From the NCBI RefSeq assembly GCF_006715225.1, contig NZ_VFMU01000001.1:248001-312000 (forward strand): a DNA stretch of 64,000 nt, in the 5' to 3' direction. Below, piece by piece: positions 32,396-40,442 of this stretch. Under the pieces are notes generated by a model. That model was not told where the DNA came from. It ran no database searches and saw only the letters and a list, made by a program, of their open reading frames with translations. Both the position numbers and the translations under genes were made by a program. The stretch comes from Arthrobacter sp. SLBN-112. GTDB lineage: Bacteria; Actinomycetota; Actinomycetes; Actinomycetales; Micrococcaceae. How positions within the stretch are numbered: the stretch's first letter is position 1; every line of letters starts with the position of its first letter.

Positions 32396-32711
32396 GACCC
32401 CGCCTCCCTCCAGTGGGCAGTTCCTGAACCCCTCCATCTTGCCCCAGCATGGATAGCCCCGCCGCACGCCGCTCCCCCACCAGCATGGATAGCCCCTCAG
32501 GCCGGCTTGACTAGTCAGTATGCTTACTAATATGTTGGTCGACGTGCCCGTGGCCTGGATCACCAGTCCAACGCCACGTGTCGCGGCCCGCCAGGGCTGC
32601 AAATGAAATGAACTGCATTTGAAATAAACAGTTCCGCCGGGGTTCTCCATGGGGGCGGAGCCTCGGAGGATTCACTGCGCCGCAACCCGGCGCTGAAAGG
32701 ATTTACCGAAA
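32396..32711. other. 316-base intergenic region with direct repeats and promoter-like boxes
   Basis: Contains two copies of CCAGCATGGATAGCCCC, and TTGACT (32507-32512) with TAATAT (32528-32533) spaced 15 bases, which could drive the secreted protein at 32712. The region 32507-32560 is AT-rich. No additional gene is supported. Confidence 0.5.
32444..32496. repeat. Pair of 17-bp direct repeats
   Basis: CCAGCATGGATAGCCCC occurs at 32444-32460 and again at 32480-32496, 36 bases apart start to start. The repeat is upstream of the STAS-like gene start; role unknown. Confidence 0.8.
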
Positions 32712-33275
32712 ATGCGCACCAAGGTCTCAGCTTCAGTAACCGCCATTGCCCTCTCCGGCGCCATGCTCTTCGGCATGGCAGGCCCGGCGACCGCAGCGGC
32801 ACCCGCGGCTCCTTCCGCCGCCTCCCAGTCCTCACAGGTTGCCAACGTAACGGGCACCATCAACCAGACCATCGACGGCGTAGGCAGCTTCGTTGGTTCC
32901 TTCACCCCCACCGGCTTTGATGCCCAGGGCGGCCAGCTCATGGTCACCGGCCTGGTGCAGGGAACCTTCACCGACCTGGCCGGCAAGGCCACCCAGGTAA
33001 GCCAGACGGTAACCACAACCGCTGCTGCGGCACCCACCACCATGGCCGGCGGCGGCGGGGGCGGCTGTGACGTGGTGAACCTTGTCCTCGGCCCGCTCCA
33101 CCTGGATGTCCTTGGACTCAACGTCGACTTGAACCAGGTGGTGTTGGACATCGTGGCGCAGTCCGGCGCAGGCAAGCTGGTGGGCAACCTCCTGTGCGCC
33201 ATCACCGGACTCCTGGACGGCGGGGCAGGCCTGAGTGGCCTGGCCAACCTGCTCAACCGGGTCCTGGGACTGTAG
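32712..33275 (+). CDS. Secreted actinobacterial protein of unknown function
   Basis: 187 residues with a Sec signal peptide (about 1-28, cleavage near ATAAAP). The mature part has a Gly-rich stretch before CDVVNLVLGPLHLDVLGLN, an LNQVVLDIV segment, and a C-terminal NLLCAITGLLDGG. The two cysteines are likely disulfide-bonded. The LxLGPLxLxxLGLxVxLxxxxLxI pattern is widespread in exported proteins of Streptomyces and Arthrobacter, sometimes mislabelled as ABC substrate-binding; the function is unknown. AAAGGA lies about 10 nt upstream. A terminator follows. Confidence 0.82.
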   Translation: MRTKVSASVTAIALSGAMLFGMAGPATAAAPAAPSAASQSSQVANVTGTINQTIDGVGSFVGSFTPTGFDAQGGQLMVTGLVQGTFTDLAGKATQVSQTVTTTAAAAPTTMAGGGGGGCDVVNLVLGPLHLDVLGLNVDLNQVVLDIVAQSGAGKLVGNLLCAITGLLDGGAGLSGLANLLNRVLGL

Positions 33276-33308
33276 TTTCCTCAGCGCTTCAAGAACCAGG
33301 TATTGCCG

Positions 33309-33341
33309 AAAGCGGGCGGCCCGTCGAGGCCGTCCGCTTTT
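33309..33341 (+). terminator. Terminator after the secreted protein
   Basis: AAAGCGGGCGGCC / GGCCGTCCGCTTTT hairpin, one wobble pair, ending in TTTT. It lies 34 bases past the stop. Confidence 0.8.
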
Positions 33342-33370
33342 GTGCTGTCCCCAAAGTTTTTGCCCTGCCC

Positions 33371-34042
33371 TTAAAGCTTCTCCACCACCAGGTTCCGGTA
33401 GGCAGACCGGAGCGGCGCCATCTGGCGGAAACCAATCCGGCCGCCGCCAAGCACCTTCTCCGAGGCATCCTGCCACTCAAAAAGGAGCAGCCCGTTGATC
33501 GAAAATGCCACCCGGGCCCCGTCCTTCACCACTTCCAGCCGGTAGAAGCCGGCCGCGTCCTCCGTGGGCGGCAACGGGTCAGCGCCCTGCGCCACAAGCT
33601 CGAAACCCGCGCTCTTGCGAAGGTTGCAGGTACGGAAGGCACGCTCAGATGGGTACTTGTGCCGGAAATAGGAGACGTGCAGGGCGTCGATATCGCCCGA
33701 GTGGTACTGGGGATAGTAGCCCGTCCGCGCGGCCAGGCCAGGGCTGAAGAGGTCCAACCCGTGGTGTCCCCCGGCTGCAAAGAACAGCATGGCCAGGCCG
33801 GGCTCCGCGAGCGGCAGGAAGTCCCAGCTGATGCGGATACCGTCCGGGAATTCCACCGGGCACCAGAACGTCCAGTGCGCGTGGTCGCCGAATTCCTGGT
33901 CATCCAGTGCGCCGGAAAGTTCCAGGGCTCCTTGGTGGCTTCCGACGCTTACCGGTCCTTCGGCCACCCATCCGGTCACGTCACCAGGTCCTGCCAGCGG
34001 GTTGCTGTAAAGGATGCCCTTCTCCAGGCGTGGTGCGCCCAC
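33371..34042 (-). CDS. DUF1961-family protein (YesU-like)
   Basis: 223-residue, beta-rich jelly-roll-like protein of the DUF1961 family, with no signal peptide. Key segments include HAHWTFWCPVEFPDG, ISWDFLPLAEPGLAMLFFAA and the C-terminal GGRIGFRQMAPLRSAYRNL. B. subtilis YesU, its closest named relative, lies in the rhamnogalacturonan cluster. The start GTG 34042 immediately follows the TAG of the upstream esterase gene (zero gap). It may be a lyase-like or carbohydrate-binding enzyme on unsaturated galacturonosyl-rhamnose products; unproven. Confidence 0.85.
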   Translation of the reverse strand: MGAPRLEKGILYSNPLAGPGDVTGWVAEGPVSVGSHQGALELSGALDDQEFGDHAHWTFWCPVEFPDGIRISWDFLPLAEPGLAMLFFAAGGHHGLDLFSPGLAARTGYYPQYHSGDIDALHVSYFRHKYPSERAFRTCNLRKSAGFELVAQGADPLPPTEDAAGFYRLEVVKDGARVAFSINGLLLFEWQDASEKVLGGGRIGFRQMAPLRSAYRNLVVEKL

Positions 34043-34783
34043 CTAGCCGCGTCCCGCCGTCGTGCTCAATTCTTTGGTGCCGGTCTCTTTGCCGCCGGCC
34101 TCTGCGCTGGAACCGCCGTACCCCAAGGCGCCAAGCTGCCTGGCCACCTCACCGGCAACCAATGCGGCACCATGCTGGGAGAAATGGGTGTCGTCGGCCA
34201 GGCCCTCAGGCCAATGTGCGTGATCCCCGGGCGCGAAGTGGCAAAAGAGCCCGCGGGATCTGTCCGGCCCCAGCCGGACGTACAGGCTCCGGGTCCAGGC
34301 ATTCAGGTCCACCACCGGGACCGCCAACTCCCGGCCGAGTTCGCGGACCACCTCCGGATAGTCCTCCAGGCTTTCTTCCAGGACAGCGTCCGACGCCGGG
34401 AGGGCGTTGGGGTGCCTGCCGGCCAGGAAGTGCCGCCTTTCCACGGAGGTGCACAGCACCGGAGCGGCGCCGGCAGCGCGCACCTCCCCCACCATGATGC
34501 GCAGGTTGGCCGCGTACCCCGCGCGGGCAGCGAGGTGGTGCTTTTTCTGGTCATTGTGGCCGAATTGAACCAGCACCAGGTCGCCCGGACCGGCCTGGGC
34601 GAGCAGGTCCGCCCACAGCCCCTCATGGCGGAAGGATTCAGTGCTTGCCCCGCCCTTGGCGAAGTTGTGCACAGCGCCCCACCGATAGGTGAGCGGGGCC
34701 AGGTGTGCACCCCAGCCACTCATGGGGAACTCCTGCGTGGGGCAGTTGGCCACGGTGGAGTCTCCGGCCAGCAGGATTTTCAT
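34043..34783 (-). CDS. Rhamnogalacturonan acetylesterase (SGNH hydrolase)
   Basis: 246-residue SGNH/GDSL hydrolase. Block I is LAGDSTVAN with the nucleophile serine, block III is QFGHNDQKK, and block V is DDTHFSQHG with the Asp-His pair. Similar to RhgT/YesY, which remove acetyl groups from rhamnogalacturonan I. No signal peptide, so it acts on imported oligosaccharides. It abuts the DUF1961 gene and starts 3 bases after the permease stop, so it belongs to the transporter operon. Confidence 0.9.
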   Translation of the reverse strand: MKILLAGDSTVANCPTQEFPMSGWGAHLAPLTYRWGAVHNFAKGGASTESFRHEGLWADLLAQAGPGDLVLVQFGHNDQKKHHLAARAGYAANLRIMVGEVRAAGAAPVLCTSVERRHFLAGRHPNALPASDAVLEESLEDYPEVVRELGRELAVPVVDLNAWTRSLYVRLGPDRSRGLFCHFAPGDHAHWPEGLADDTHFSQHGAALVAGEVARQLGALGYGGSSAEAGGKETGTKELSTTAGRG

Positions 34784-34786
34784 GGG

Positions 34787-35659
34787 TCAGCCTTTCACGG
34801 AGCCGATGAGCATGCCCTTGGCAAAGTGCTTCTGCAGGAACGGATAGAAAATAAGGATGGGCAGGGTTGCCACCACGATCACGGCGAACTTGATGCCCTG
34901 TTCCGGCGGGATGTAATTGGGGTCCACGTTGCCGGTGCCCAGCAGGTCGGAGGCGGCGGTGACCTGGCGGAGGTACATCTGGAGGGTCCATTTGGAGTTG
35001 TCGCTGAGGTAGAGCAGGGGCGACATGAAGTCGTTCCAGATGCCCACGGCGTAGAAGAGGGCGAACGTGGCCAGCACCGGCTTGGACAGCGGCAGCAGGA
35101 TCCGCCAGAGGATACCGATCTCGGTGGCGCCGTCCATCTTGGCTGATTCCTCAAGCTCCGCGGGGAGTTCCTGGAAGAAATTCTTGATGATGATCAGGCT
35201 GAACGGGTTGATGGCCGCGGGCAGAATCAGCGCCCAGTAGGAGTTGAGCAGGCCCAGGTCCTTGACCAGCAGGAAGGTGGGGATCATCCCGCCGGAGAAG
35301 ACCATGGCGAAAACCACCAGGGACAGGATGACGTTCCTGCCCCGCAGCGTCTTCTTGGCCAGCGGGTAGGCCATGGTCACGGTGAAGGCGAGTTGGATCA
35401 GGGTGCCCACCGCGGTGACCAGGATGGTGGTCACCAGGGCCCGGACGAACGCGGGCGTGGCGAAGATGTACTCGTAGGAGCCCAAGGTGAACCGTTCCGG
35501 CCATACGAAGAACACCCGGCGGGTGATCTCGGCTTCGGTGGCAAAGGACCCAGCGAAGACGTAGACGAACGGCAGCAGCGTGATGATGCCAATCAGGGAC
35601 AGGAAGGCGTAGTTGACGGCGTCGAAGATCCGGCCGCCGCGGGTGTTGTGAATCTTCAT
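34787..35659 (-). CDS. Sugar ABC transporter permease (LplC/YtcP type)
   Basis: 290-residue inner-membrane permease with six helices. The EAA loop is recognisable in EESAKMDGATEIGILWRILLP. LplC-type features are the early TLLPFVYVFAGSF and the C-terminal PFLQKHFAKGMLIGSVKG. Pairs with the LplB-type permease, overlapping it by one base (TAATG). No ATP-binding gene is in the operon, so a shared MsmK-type ATPase elsewhere is expected. Substrate is probably rhamnogalacturonan-derived oligosaccharide by context. Confidence 0.92.
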   Translation of the reverse strand: MKIHNTRGGRIFDAVNYAFLSLIGIITLLPFVYVFAGSFATEAEITRRVFFVWPERFTLGSYEYIFATPAFVRALVTTILVTAVGTLIQLAFTVTMAYPLAKKTLRGRNVILSLVVFAMVFSGGMIPTFLLVKDLGLLNSYWALILPAAINPFSLIIIKNFFQELPAELEESAKMDGATEIGILWRILLPLSKPVLATFALFYAVGIWNDFMSPLLYLSDNSKWTLQMYLRQVTAASDLLGTGNVDPNYIPPEQGIKFAVIVVATLPILIFYPFLQKHFAKGMLIGSVKG

Positions 35660-36633
35660 TAGAACAGTCCGCTCTGGTTGAATCGCTTGGCCAGCCAGTT
35701 GGTGCCGAAGATCAGCACGATGCCCACCAGGGATTTGAACAGGCCCACGGCCGTGGAGTAGCTGTAGGCGCCCTGGGTGATGCCTACGAAGTAGACGTAG
35801 GTGTCAAAGACGTCGGCCACCTCACGGTTCAGCGCATTGGTCATCAGGTAGATCTGTTCGAAGCCGGTGTTGAGCATCTGCCCGATGGCAAGGATCAGCA
35901 TCACGATGATCGTGGACCGGATCGCCGGAAGGGTGATGTGCCAGACGCGGCGGAACCGGCCGGCGCCGTCGATGATGGCCGCCTCATACTGGTCCTGGTC
36001 CACGGTGGACAGCGCGGCCAGGAAGATGATGGTGCCCCAGCCGGTGTTCTTCCAGATTTCCTGCAGCACGATCAGCGGCCGGAACCAGGCAGGGTCGGAC
36101 AGGAAGTCGATGTTGGTGCCCATGACGCTGTTCAGGAGCTGGAACAGCGGGCCGATGTCCAGGGCGAACAGCAGGAAGCTCAGGGACGCCACGATGGTCC
36201 AGGACAGGAAGTGCGGGATGTACACCAGCGTCTGGACCGTGCGTTTGAGGATGGACAGCCGCACCTCGTTGAGCAGCAGCGCCAAAATGATGGTCAGTGG
36301 AAAAGCGACGCCCAGGTTAAGGAAGGCCAGGATCAGGGTGTTGCCAAGCAGCCTCGGAAAGTCGGGGTTGGCGAAGAAATCCTCGAAGTTGCGGAACCCA
36401 ACCCAGGGGCTGCCGTTCACGCCAAGGAACGGGACGTAATCCTTGAACGCGATGGACACCCCGTACATGGGTGCATAGCGGAACACCGCGAAGTACACCA
36501 CACCGGGCAGGAGCAGCAGGTACAGCCACTTGTAGTGGGCGAAATGGACGGAGAACCTGCCCCCGGTGCGGGGAGCGGGCGATTTTTTGCCCACCCGCTC
36601 CCCGGCGAGGGTGTCAATGACAGGGGCTGCCAT
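35659..36633 (-). CDS. Sugar ABC transporter permease (LplB/YteP type)
   Basis: 324-residue inner-membrane permease with six helices. LplB-type hallmarks: WLYLLLLPGVVYFAVFRYAP, the SWTIVASL segment, EIWKNTGWGTIIFLAALSTVD and the EAA loop IDGAGRFRRVWHITLPAIRS. It starts one base before the binding-protein stop region (36634) and overlaps the next permease by one base. Part of the rhamnogalacturonan-type importer. Confidence 0.93.
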   Translation of the reverse strand: MAAPVIDTLAGERVGKKSPAPRTGGRFSVHFAHYKWLYLLLLPGVVYFAVFRYAPMYGVSIAFKDYVPFLGVNGSPWVGFRNFEDFFANPDFPRLLGNTLILAFLNLGVAFPLTIILALLLNEVRLSILKRTVQTLVYIPHFLSWTIVASLSFLLFALDIGPLFQLLNSVMGTNIDFLSDPAWFRPLIVLQEIWKNTGWGTIIFLAALSTVDQDQYEAAIIDGAGRFRRVWHITLPAIRSTIIVMLILAIGQMLNTGFEQIYLMTNALNREVADVFDTYVYFVGITQGAYSYSTAVGLFKSLVGIVLIFGTNWLAKRFNQSGLF

Positions 36634-38163
36634 TTACTTGTTGTCCTGCCAGAGCTTGTTGATCTCTTCCTTGACCTTGTTGCCGCCGCTGGTGTCCCAG
36701 AGCTTGATGGCGTCCTTGAGGCCCTGCTCGTCGATCTGGCCGGCCAGGTACTTGATGCGGGCGTCGGCCACGATGTTGTCCAGCTGGGCACCCTTGGCCA
36801 CGTAGGTCTGGGAAACGTAGGGCGCAGCCGGGTTGTAGACGGCGCTCTTGAGGTCCGCGGCCATCACTTCGGTGCGCTTGTCGAAGACCTGCTGCTCGTA
36901 GTCGGAGGGCTGCTTCACCGGGTAGAACTCGTTGCCCGCAACATTCATGCCCAGCTGCGCGTAGCTCTTGATATCGGTGGTGACGGCCTTGCCCTCGGGG
37001 GTCTCCGGCTTGATGGTGGCCGCTTTGCCGTCCTCCACCTTGAAGTTCACGCCCTCGATGCCGTTGTTCAGCAGGATGGCCACGTCCTTGCCGTTCATGG
37101 TGTTCAGGAATTCCAAAACCTTGTCCAGCTCTGCCTCACTCTTGACGCTGGCCTTGGGAATGGCAAGGAATCCGGAGTAGCCGTCGGAGGGGTGGGCGTG
37201 CAGTTCGCCATCGGGTCCTTCGAGGTTGCCCACGAAGCCCACCTTGTTCTGGAAGTTGTTGGGGTCGGCCTGCTTGAACAGGTTGATGAGGACGCTCACA
37301 CGGGAATCGACGTCGATAATAATGCCGCCCTTGCCGTTGAAGAACGGCTCATTCCACTTGGTGCTGTCAAAGGTGGCAAAGTCCGGGTTGATGAGTTTTT
37401 CATCCACCATCTTCTTGATGAACCGGTCCGCTTCGAGGAATTCGTCGGTTTCGAAGCTGGGGATCAGCTTCCCGTCCCGCTCCGTCCAGCGGTTTCCGGC
37501 CCCGTACCACTCCTCGATGAGGTCGAAGGGGCTGTTGGTGCCCAGCGCACCCCATTTAGGGACGGTGATGCCGTAGGTGTCATTCTGCCCGTTGCCGTCC
37601 GGGTCCTGTTCGGTGAAGGCTTTGGCCACCTTGTACAGGTCTTCGGTGGTCTTGGGCGGCTGCAGCCCCAGCTTGTCCAGCCAGTCCTGACGGAACATCA
37701 CGGCCGCACGCATGGGGGCGCGGCCGCGGAACACACCGTAGACCTTGCCATTGATGCTGGCGTTCCTTTGGATGTCCGGGAAGGTTGTCTTGAGGTTGGG
37801 GTACTTGTCCAGCTTGTCGGTCAGGTCCCAGAAGGCGCCGGCCTGGGCGTTTTTCACGAATCCGGGTGTCTTCCCCTGGATCACCATGATCTGCGGAATG
37901 TCCGAGGACGCCAGCGTGATGTTGGTCTTGTCCTCGTAGGACGCGTTGGGGGTCCAGTTGATCTTGACCTGCTTGCCGGTAAGCTCTTCCAGCTTCTTCT
38001 GGACGGCACCGTCCGCTGCGGGCGGCTGCGCCTCGAGGAACGGGGCCATGATGGACACAGAGGTGAGGTCCGCGGCCGGGGTGTCACCCCCGCTGCAGGC
38101 GGTGAGGGTCAGGGCCGTGGCGGTGACGACGGCGGCGGCCAGGGATAGTTTTCTGCGGATCAT
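36634..38163 (-). CDS. Extracellular sugar-binding lipoprotein (LplA/YtcQ type)
   Basis: 509 residues. Lipoprotein signal with lipobox LTAC (cysteine about 22) followed by SGGDTP. This is the large binding-protein family that partners LplB/LplC permeases for uronate- or rhamnose-containing oligosaccharides. ATG 38163 is chosen to give the proper signal peptide; the frame upstream to 38226 would bury it. A TGATACGTTTCA box at 38214 lies 51 bases upstream, matching the rhamnose operators. First gene of the importer/esterase operon. Confidence 0.93.
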   Translation of the reverse strand: MIRRKLSLAAAVVTATALTLTACSGGDTPAADLTSVSIMAPFLEAQPPAADGAVQKKLEELTGKQVKINWTPNASYEDKTNITLASSDIPQIMVIQGKTPGFVKNAQAGAFWDLTDKLDKYPNLKTTFPDIQRNASINGKVYGVFRGRAPMRAAVMFRQDWLDKLGLQPPKTTEDLYKVAKAFTEQDPDGNGQNDTYGITVPKWGALGTNSPFDLIEEWYGAGNRWTERDGKLIPSFETDEFLEADRFIKKMVDEKLINPDFATFDSTKWNEPFFNGKGGIIIDVDSRVSVLINLFKQADPNNFQNKVGFVGNLEGPDGELHAHPSDGYSGFLAIPKASVKSEAELDKVLEFLNTMNGKDVAILLNNGIEGVNFKVEDGKAATIKPETPEGKAVTTDIKSYAQLGMNVAGNEFYPVKQPSDYEQQVFDKRTEVMAADLKSAVYNPAAPYVSQTYVAKGAQLDNIVADARIKYLAGQIDEQGLKDAIKLWDTSGGNKVKEEINKLWQDNK

Positions 38164-38213
38164 ATTTTCCACTCCACTTCGTTGGGGTACTTGGGGCACG
38201 TCGCCCCTTGGAT

Positions 38214-38225
38214 TGATACGTTTCA
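38214..38225. promoter_or_regulatory. LacI-type operator upstream of the rhamnogalacturonan importer
   Basis: TGATACGTTTCA, 10 of 12 bases matching the rhaM operator TGAATCGTTTCA, 51 bases before the binding-protein start. Confidence 0.5.
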
Positions 38226-38313
38226 TTTATTGCTCGGTCATTCAAGTGGTCCACCCTTCGGCCCCCGCAGGGCCATGCAGCAGGGGCAGGCGCGGGGTGC
38301 TCAGTGGGAGCAG

Positions 38314-38979
38314 TCAGGCGGCGGAAGCTCGATGAAGAGCTGGGTGGGCGGCAGGTTCCGCCGCCGCCACCGACTCGTCATTGGCTGCGAAGAAGCGGTC
38401 ACACAACCAGCCCGTGAGGTAGAGCCAGGCTCCAATACTGAAGAACGGGATCAGGCCCGGAACGCAGCTGCTGGCATACACCACCGCAGCGGTGACGAAG
38501 AGCAGGATGACCGTTCCTGCCAGGTGCCGCACCGCAAAACGGGAGGACATCAGCAGGTATTGCGGCACAGGCAACTCGTACCGCGCGTACATGGGGAACA
38601 CATAGCAGGCGGCGCCGGCCAGGAAGATCGCCGCAACGAAGATGCCGGCCGCCATGAGCTGCGGAAAGAGCCCCGGGCCCCGGGAGAAGTAGTTCCAGTT
38701 CAGGACAAGGGCCGCCGCGACGCCCATCAGCGGCAGGGAAAGCATGTTCGTCCTGAAGAAGTTGCGGAAGTACGCGGCGGCGAAGCTTTGCAGCAGCGGA
38801 GCACCGTCGCCCGCCGCCCGTTTGCGCACCGCGATGTGGGCGGCAGCGGTGGCCGGTCCCGCACCGAAGACCCCAAGACCCAAGAGGGTAAAGGCGATCC
38901 ACAGCAGGTTCAGTCCCGCTATCCAGACGAGTGTGTCAAAAAATGAGTAGGCACGCGCACTGAAGGTCCCGGACAGCAT
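38314..38979 (-). CDS. DUF624 (YesL-like) membrane protein
   Basis: 221 residues with five or six hydrophobic helices and the N-terminal FDTLVWIAGLNLLWIAFTLLG and GAGPATAAAHIAVRKR segments typical of DUF624/YesL. In B. subtilis yesL precedes the rhamnogalacturonan transport genes, and the same neighbour relation holds here. Function unknown; probably an importer accessory or assembly factor. It is divergent from the oxidoreductase gene at 39231 and lies 150 bases upstream of the binding protein. Confidence 0.86.
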   Translation of the reverse strand: MLSGTFSARAYSFFDTLVWIAGLNLLWIAFTLLGLGVFGAGPATAAAHIAVRKRAAGDGAPLLQSFAAAYFRNFFRTNMLSLPLMGVAAALVLNWNYFSRGPGLFPQLMAAGIFVAAIFLAGAACYVFPMYARYELPVPQYLLMSSRFAVRHLAGTVILLFVTAAVVYASSCVPGLIPFFSIGAWLYLTGWLCDRFFAANDESVAAAEPAAHPALHRASAA

Positions 38980-39101
38980 GGCGGGGCTCCCTTCTGTTCT
39001 CCATCGTTGCAGAGGCGAAGCGGAAAGTGTCCCGCATCACGCTGGTAATCGGTTTCTCGAAAATCTAGACCTCCTGCCACACGATGGTCAAGCGAAATTT
39101 T

Positions 39102-39113
39102 GAATCGTTACAT
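39102..39113. promoter_or_regulatory. LacI-type operator between the YesL-like and oxidoreductase genes
   Basis: TGAATCGTTACA differs from the rhaM operator at one position. A second LacI-like element, GGAAAGCGCTTGC, lies at about 39154-39166. Both sit in the divergent intergenic region. Confidence 0.5.
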
Positions 39114-39230
39114 AGCTGGACTCGGCAGGGTGGCATACCGCACACTTGTTGGTGGAAAGCGCTTGCTGGGATGTGCGGGCGAGAAGATTCGGTGCCCGCG
39201 AAGCTGGTGCCAGGGCGGAATGGAGAACCA

Positions 39231-40442
39231 TTGGGAACGGCAACGGAAGCGCCCGGCAGCGACGCCGGAACAGCGGCCATCCCGCAACCTGCGGCCCGGG
39301 TTGCACTGGTGGGAGTGCACGGCTTTGGCACCCACCACCTCCGGAACCTGGAGCGACTCCAGGCCGCGGGCAGCGTTGAACTCGTTGCCGTCGCGGACCC
39401 GCAGCCGACGGCACCCGGGACCGTCCCGCCGTCGGCCGCTGTCCACCCGGGACTGGACCACCTCCTGAAGGACACCCCGGACCTGGACCTGATCATCGTG
39501 GCCACGCCCATCCAGACCCATGCCCCGCTGGCCCTGGCCGCCTTGGCCACGGACGCGGAACTGTACCTGGAGAAGCCTCCGGTCGCTTCCCTGGCCGACT
39601 TCAACCGCCTCTGTGCGGCGGCATCGGCATCCGGCCGCGGGGTACAAATCGGATTCCAGAGCCTCGGCTCGCACGCCCTGAAGGCCATCGAAGAACTGCT
39701 TGCCGCCGGCACCATCGGAACCCTGGAAGGCATCTCCGCCACCGGGCGCTGGGTCCGCGACAGGGCCTACTACAAACGCTCCCGCTGGGCCGGAAAACGG
39801 AGCATCAACGGCGTGGACGTGGTGGACGGTGTGGCCACCAACCCGCTGGCGCACGCCGTGGCAACTGCCTTGCGCATTGCCGGGGCGCGCACCACCGCGG
39901 ACGTTGCGTCCGTGGAGACCGAACTGTACCGCGCCAATGACATCGAATCCGATGACACCTCCGTCATCCGGATCCGCACCGCGGCCGGGCTGCCCATTAC
40001 GTGCGCCCTGACCATCTGCGCGTCGGAATCCGTGGAGCCCTACCTGACCCTGCAGGGCTCGGCCGGCACGGCGGTGTTCCACTACACCGAGGACCGGCTC
40101 ACCATCGAGACTGGGTCCGGGCACACGGAGGAAACCTATGGCCGCGACGACCTGACGGAAAACCTGCTGGCCCACCGGGCGCATGGAGTTCCGCTCACCA
40201 GCAGCCTGGTGGACAGTGGAGCCTTCATGCTGGTTCTGGAGGCCGTCAGGACTGCACCGCTTCCTGCTCCCATCGATCCCGCACATGTCCGCTGGGAAGG
40301 CGAAGGCGATGCAGCGCACGCCGTGGTGGTGGGCATTGAGGACGCCCTGGAGCGCGCGGGCCGGCAGCATGCCACTTTCAGCGAACTGGGCCTCCCCTGG
40401 GCCGCCGCGGCCCCGGTTGCCTTCGAGCTGCCTGCTTCCTGA
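39231..40442 (+). CDS. Gfo/Idh/MocA-family oxidoreductase
   Basis: About 403 residues. N-terminal Rossmann domain (RVALVGVHGFGTHHLRNLER) followed by the catalytic EKPP motif (LYLEKPPVASLADF) and an alpha/beta domain. Acts on a sugar or sugar acid with NAD(P); substrate unknown. TTG 39231 is preferred, with GGAG 5 nt upstream, because it gives the same N-terminal length as the paralog at 58319; the frame is open from 39084 and ATG 39171 is possible. The stop overlaps the GH78 start (TGATG). It shares long near-identical stretches with the N-terminal part of the protein at 58319. Confidence 0.85.
   Translation: MGTATEAPGSDAGTAAIPQPAARVALVGVHGFGTHHLRNLERLQAAGSVELVAVADPQPTAPGTVPPSAAVHPGLDHLLKDTPDLDLIIVATPIQTHAPLALAALATDAELYLEKPPVASLADFNRLCAAASASGRGVQIGFQSLGSHALKAIEELLAAGTIGTLEGISATGRWVRDRAYYKRSRWAGKRSINGVDVVDGVATNPLAHAVATALRIAGARTTADVASVETELYRANDIESDDTSVIRIRTAAGLPITCALTICASESVEPYLTLQGSAGTAVFHYTEDRLTIETGSGHTEETYGRDDLTENLLAHRAHGVPLTSSLVDSGAFMLVLEAVRTAPLPAPIDPAHVRWEGEGDAAHAVVVGIEDALERAGRQHATFSELGLPWAAAAPVAFELPAS

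Noticed and set aside
38161..38226. Start of the importer binding protein at 38226
   Set aside because: It would put 21 residues before the lipoprotein signal; ATG 38163 gives a normal signal peptide.
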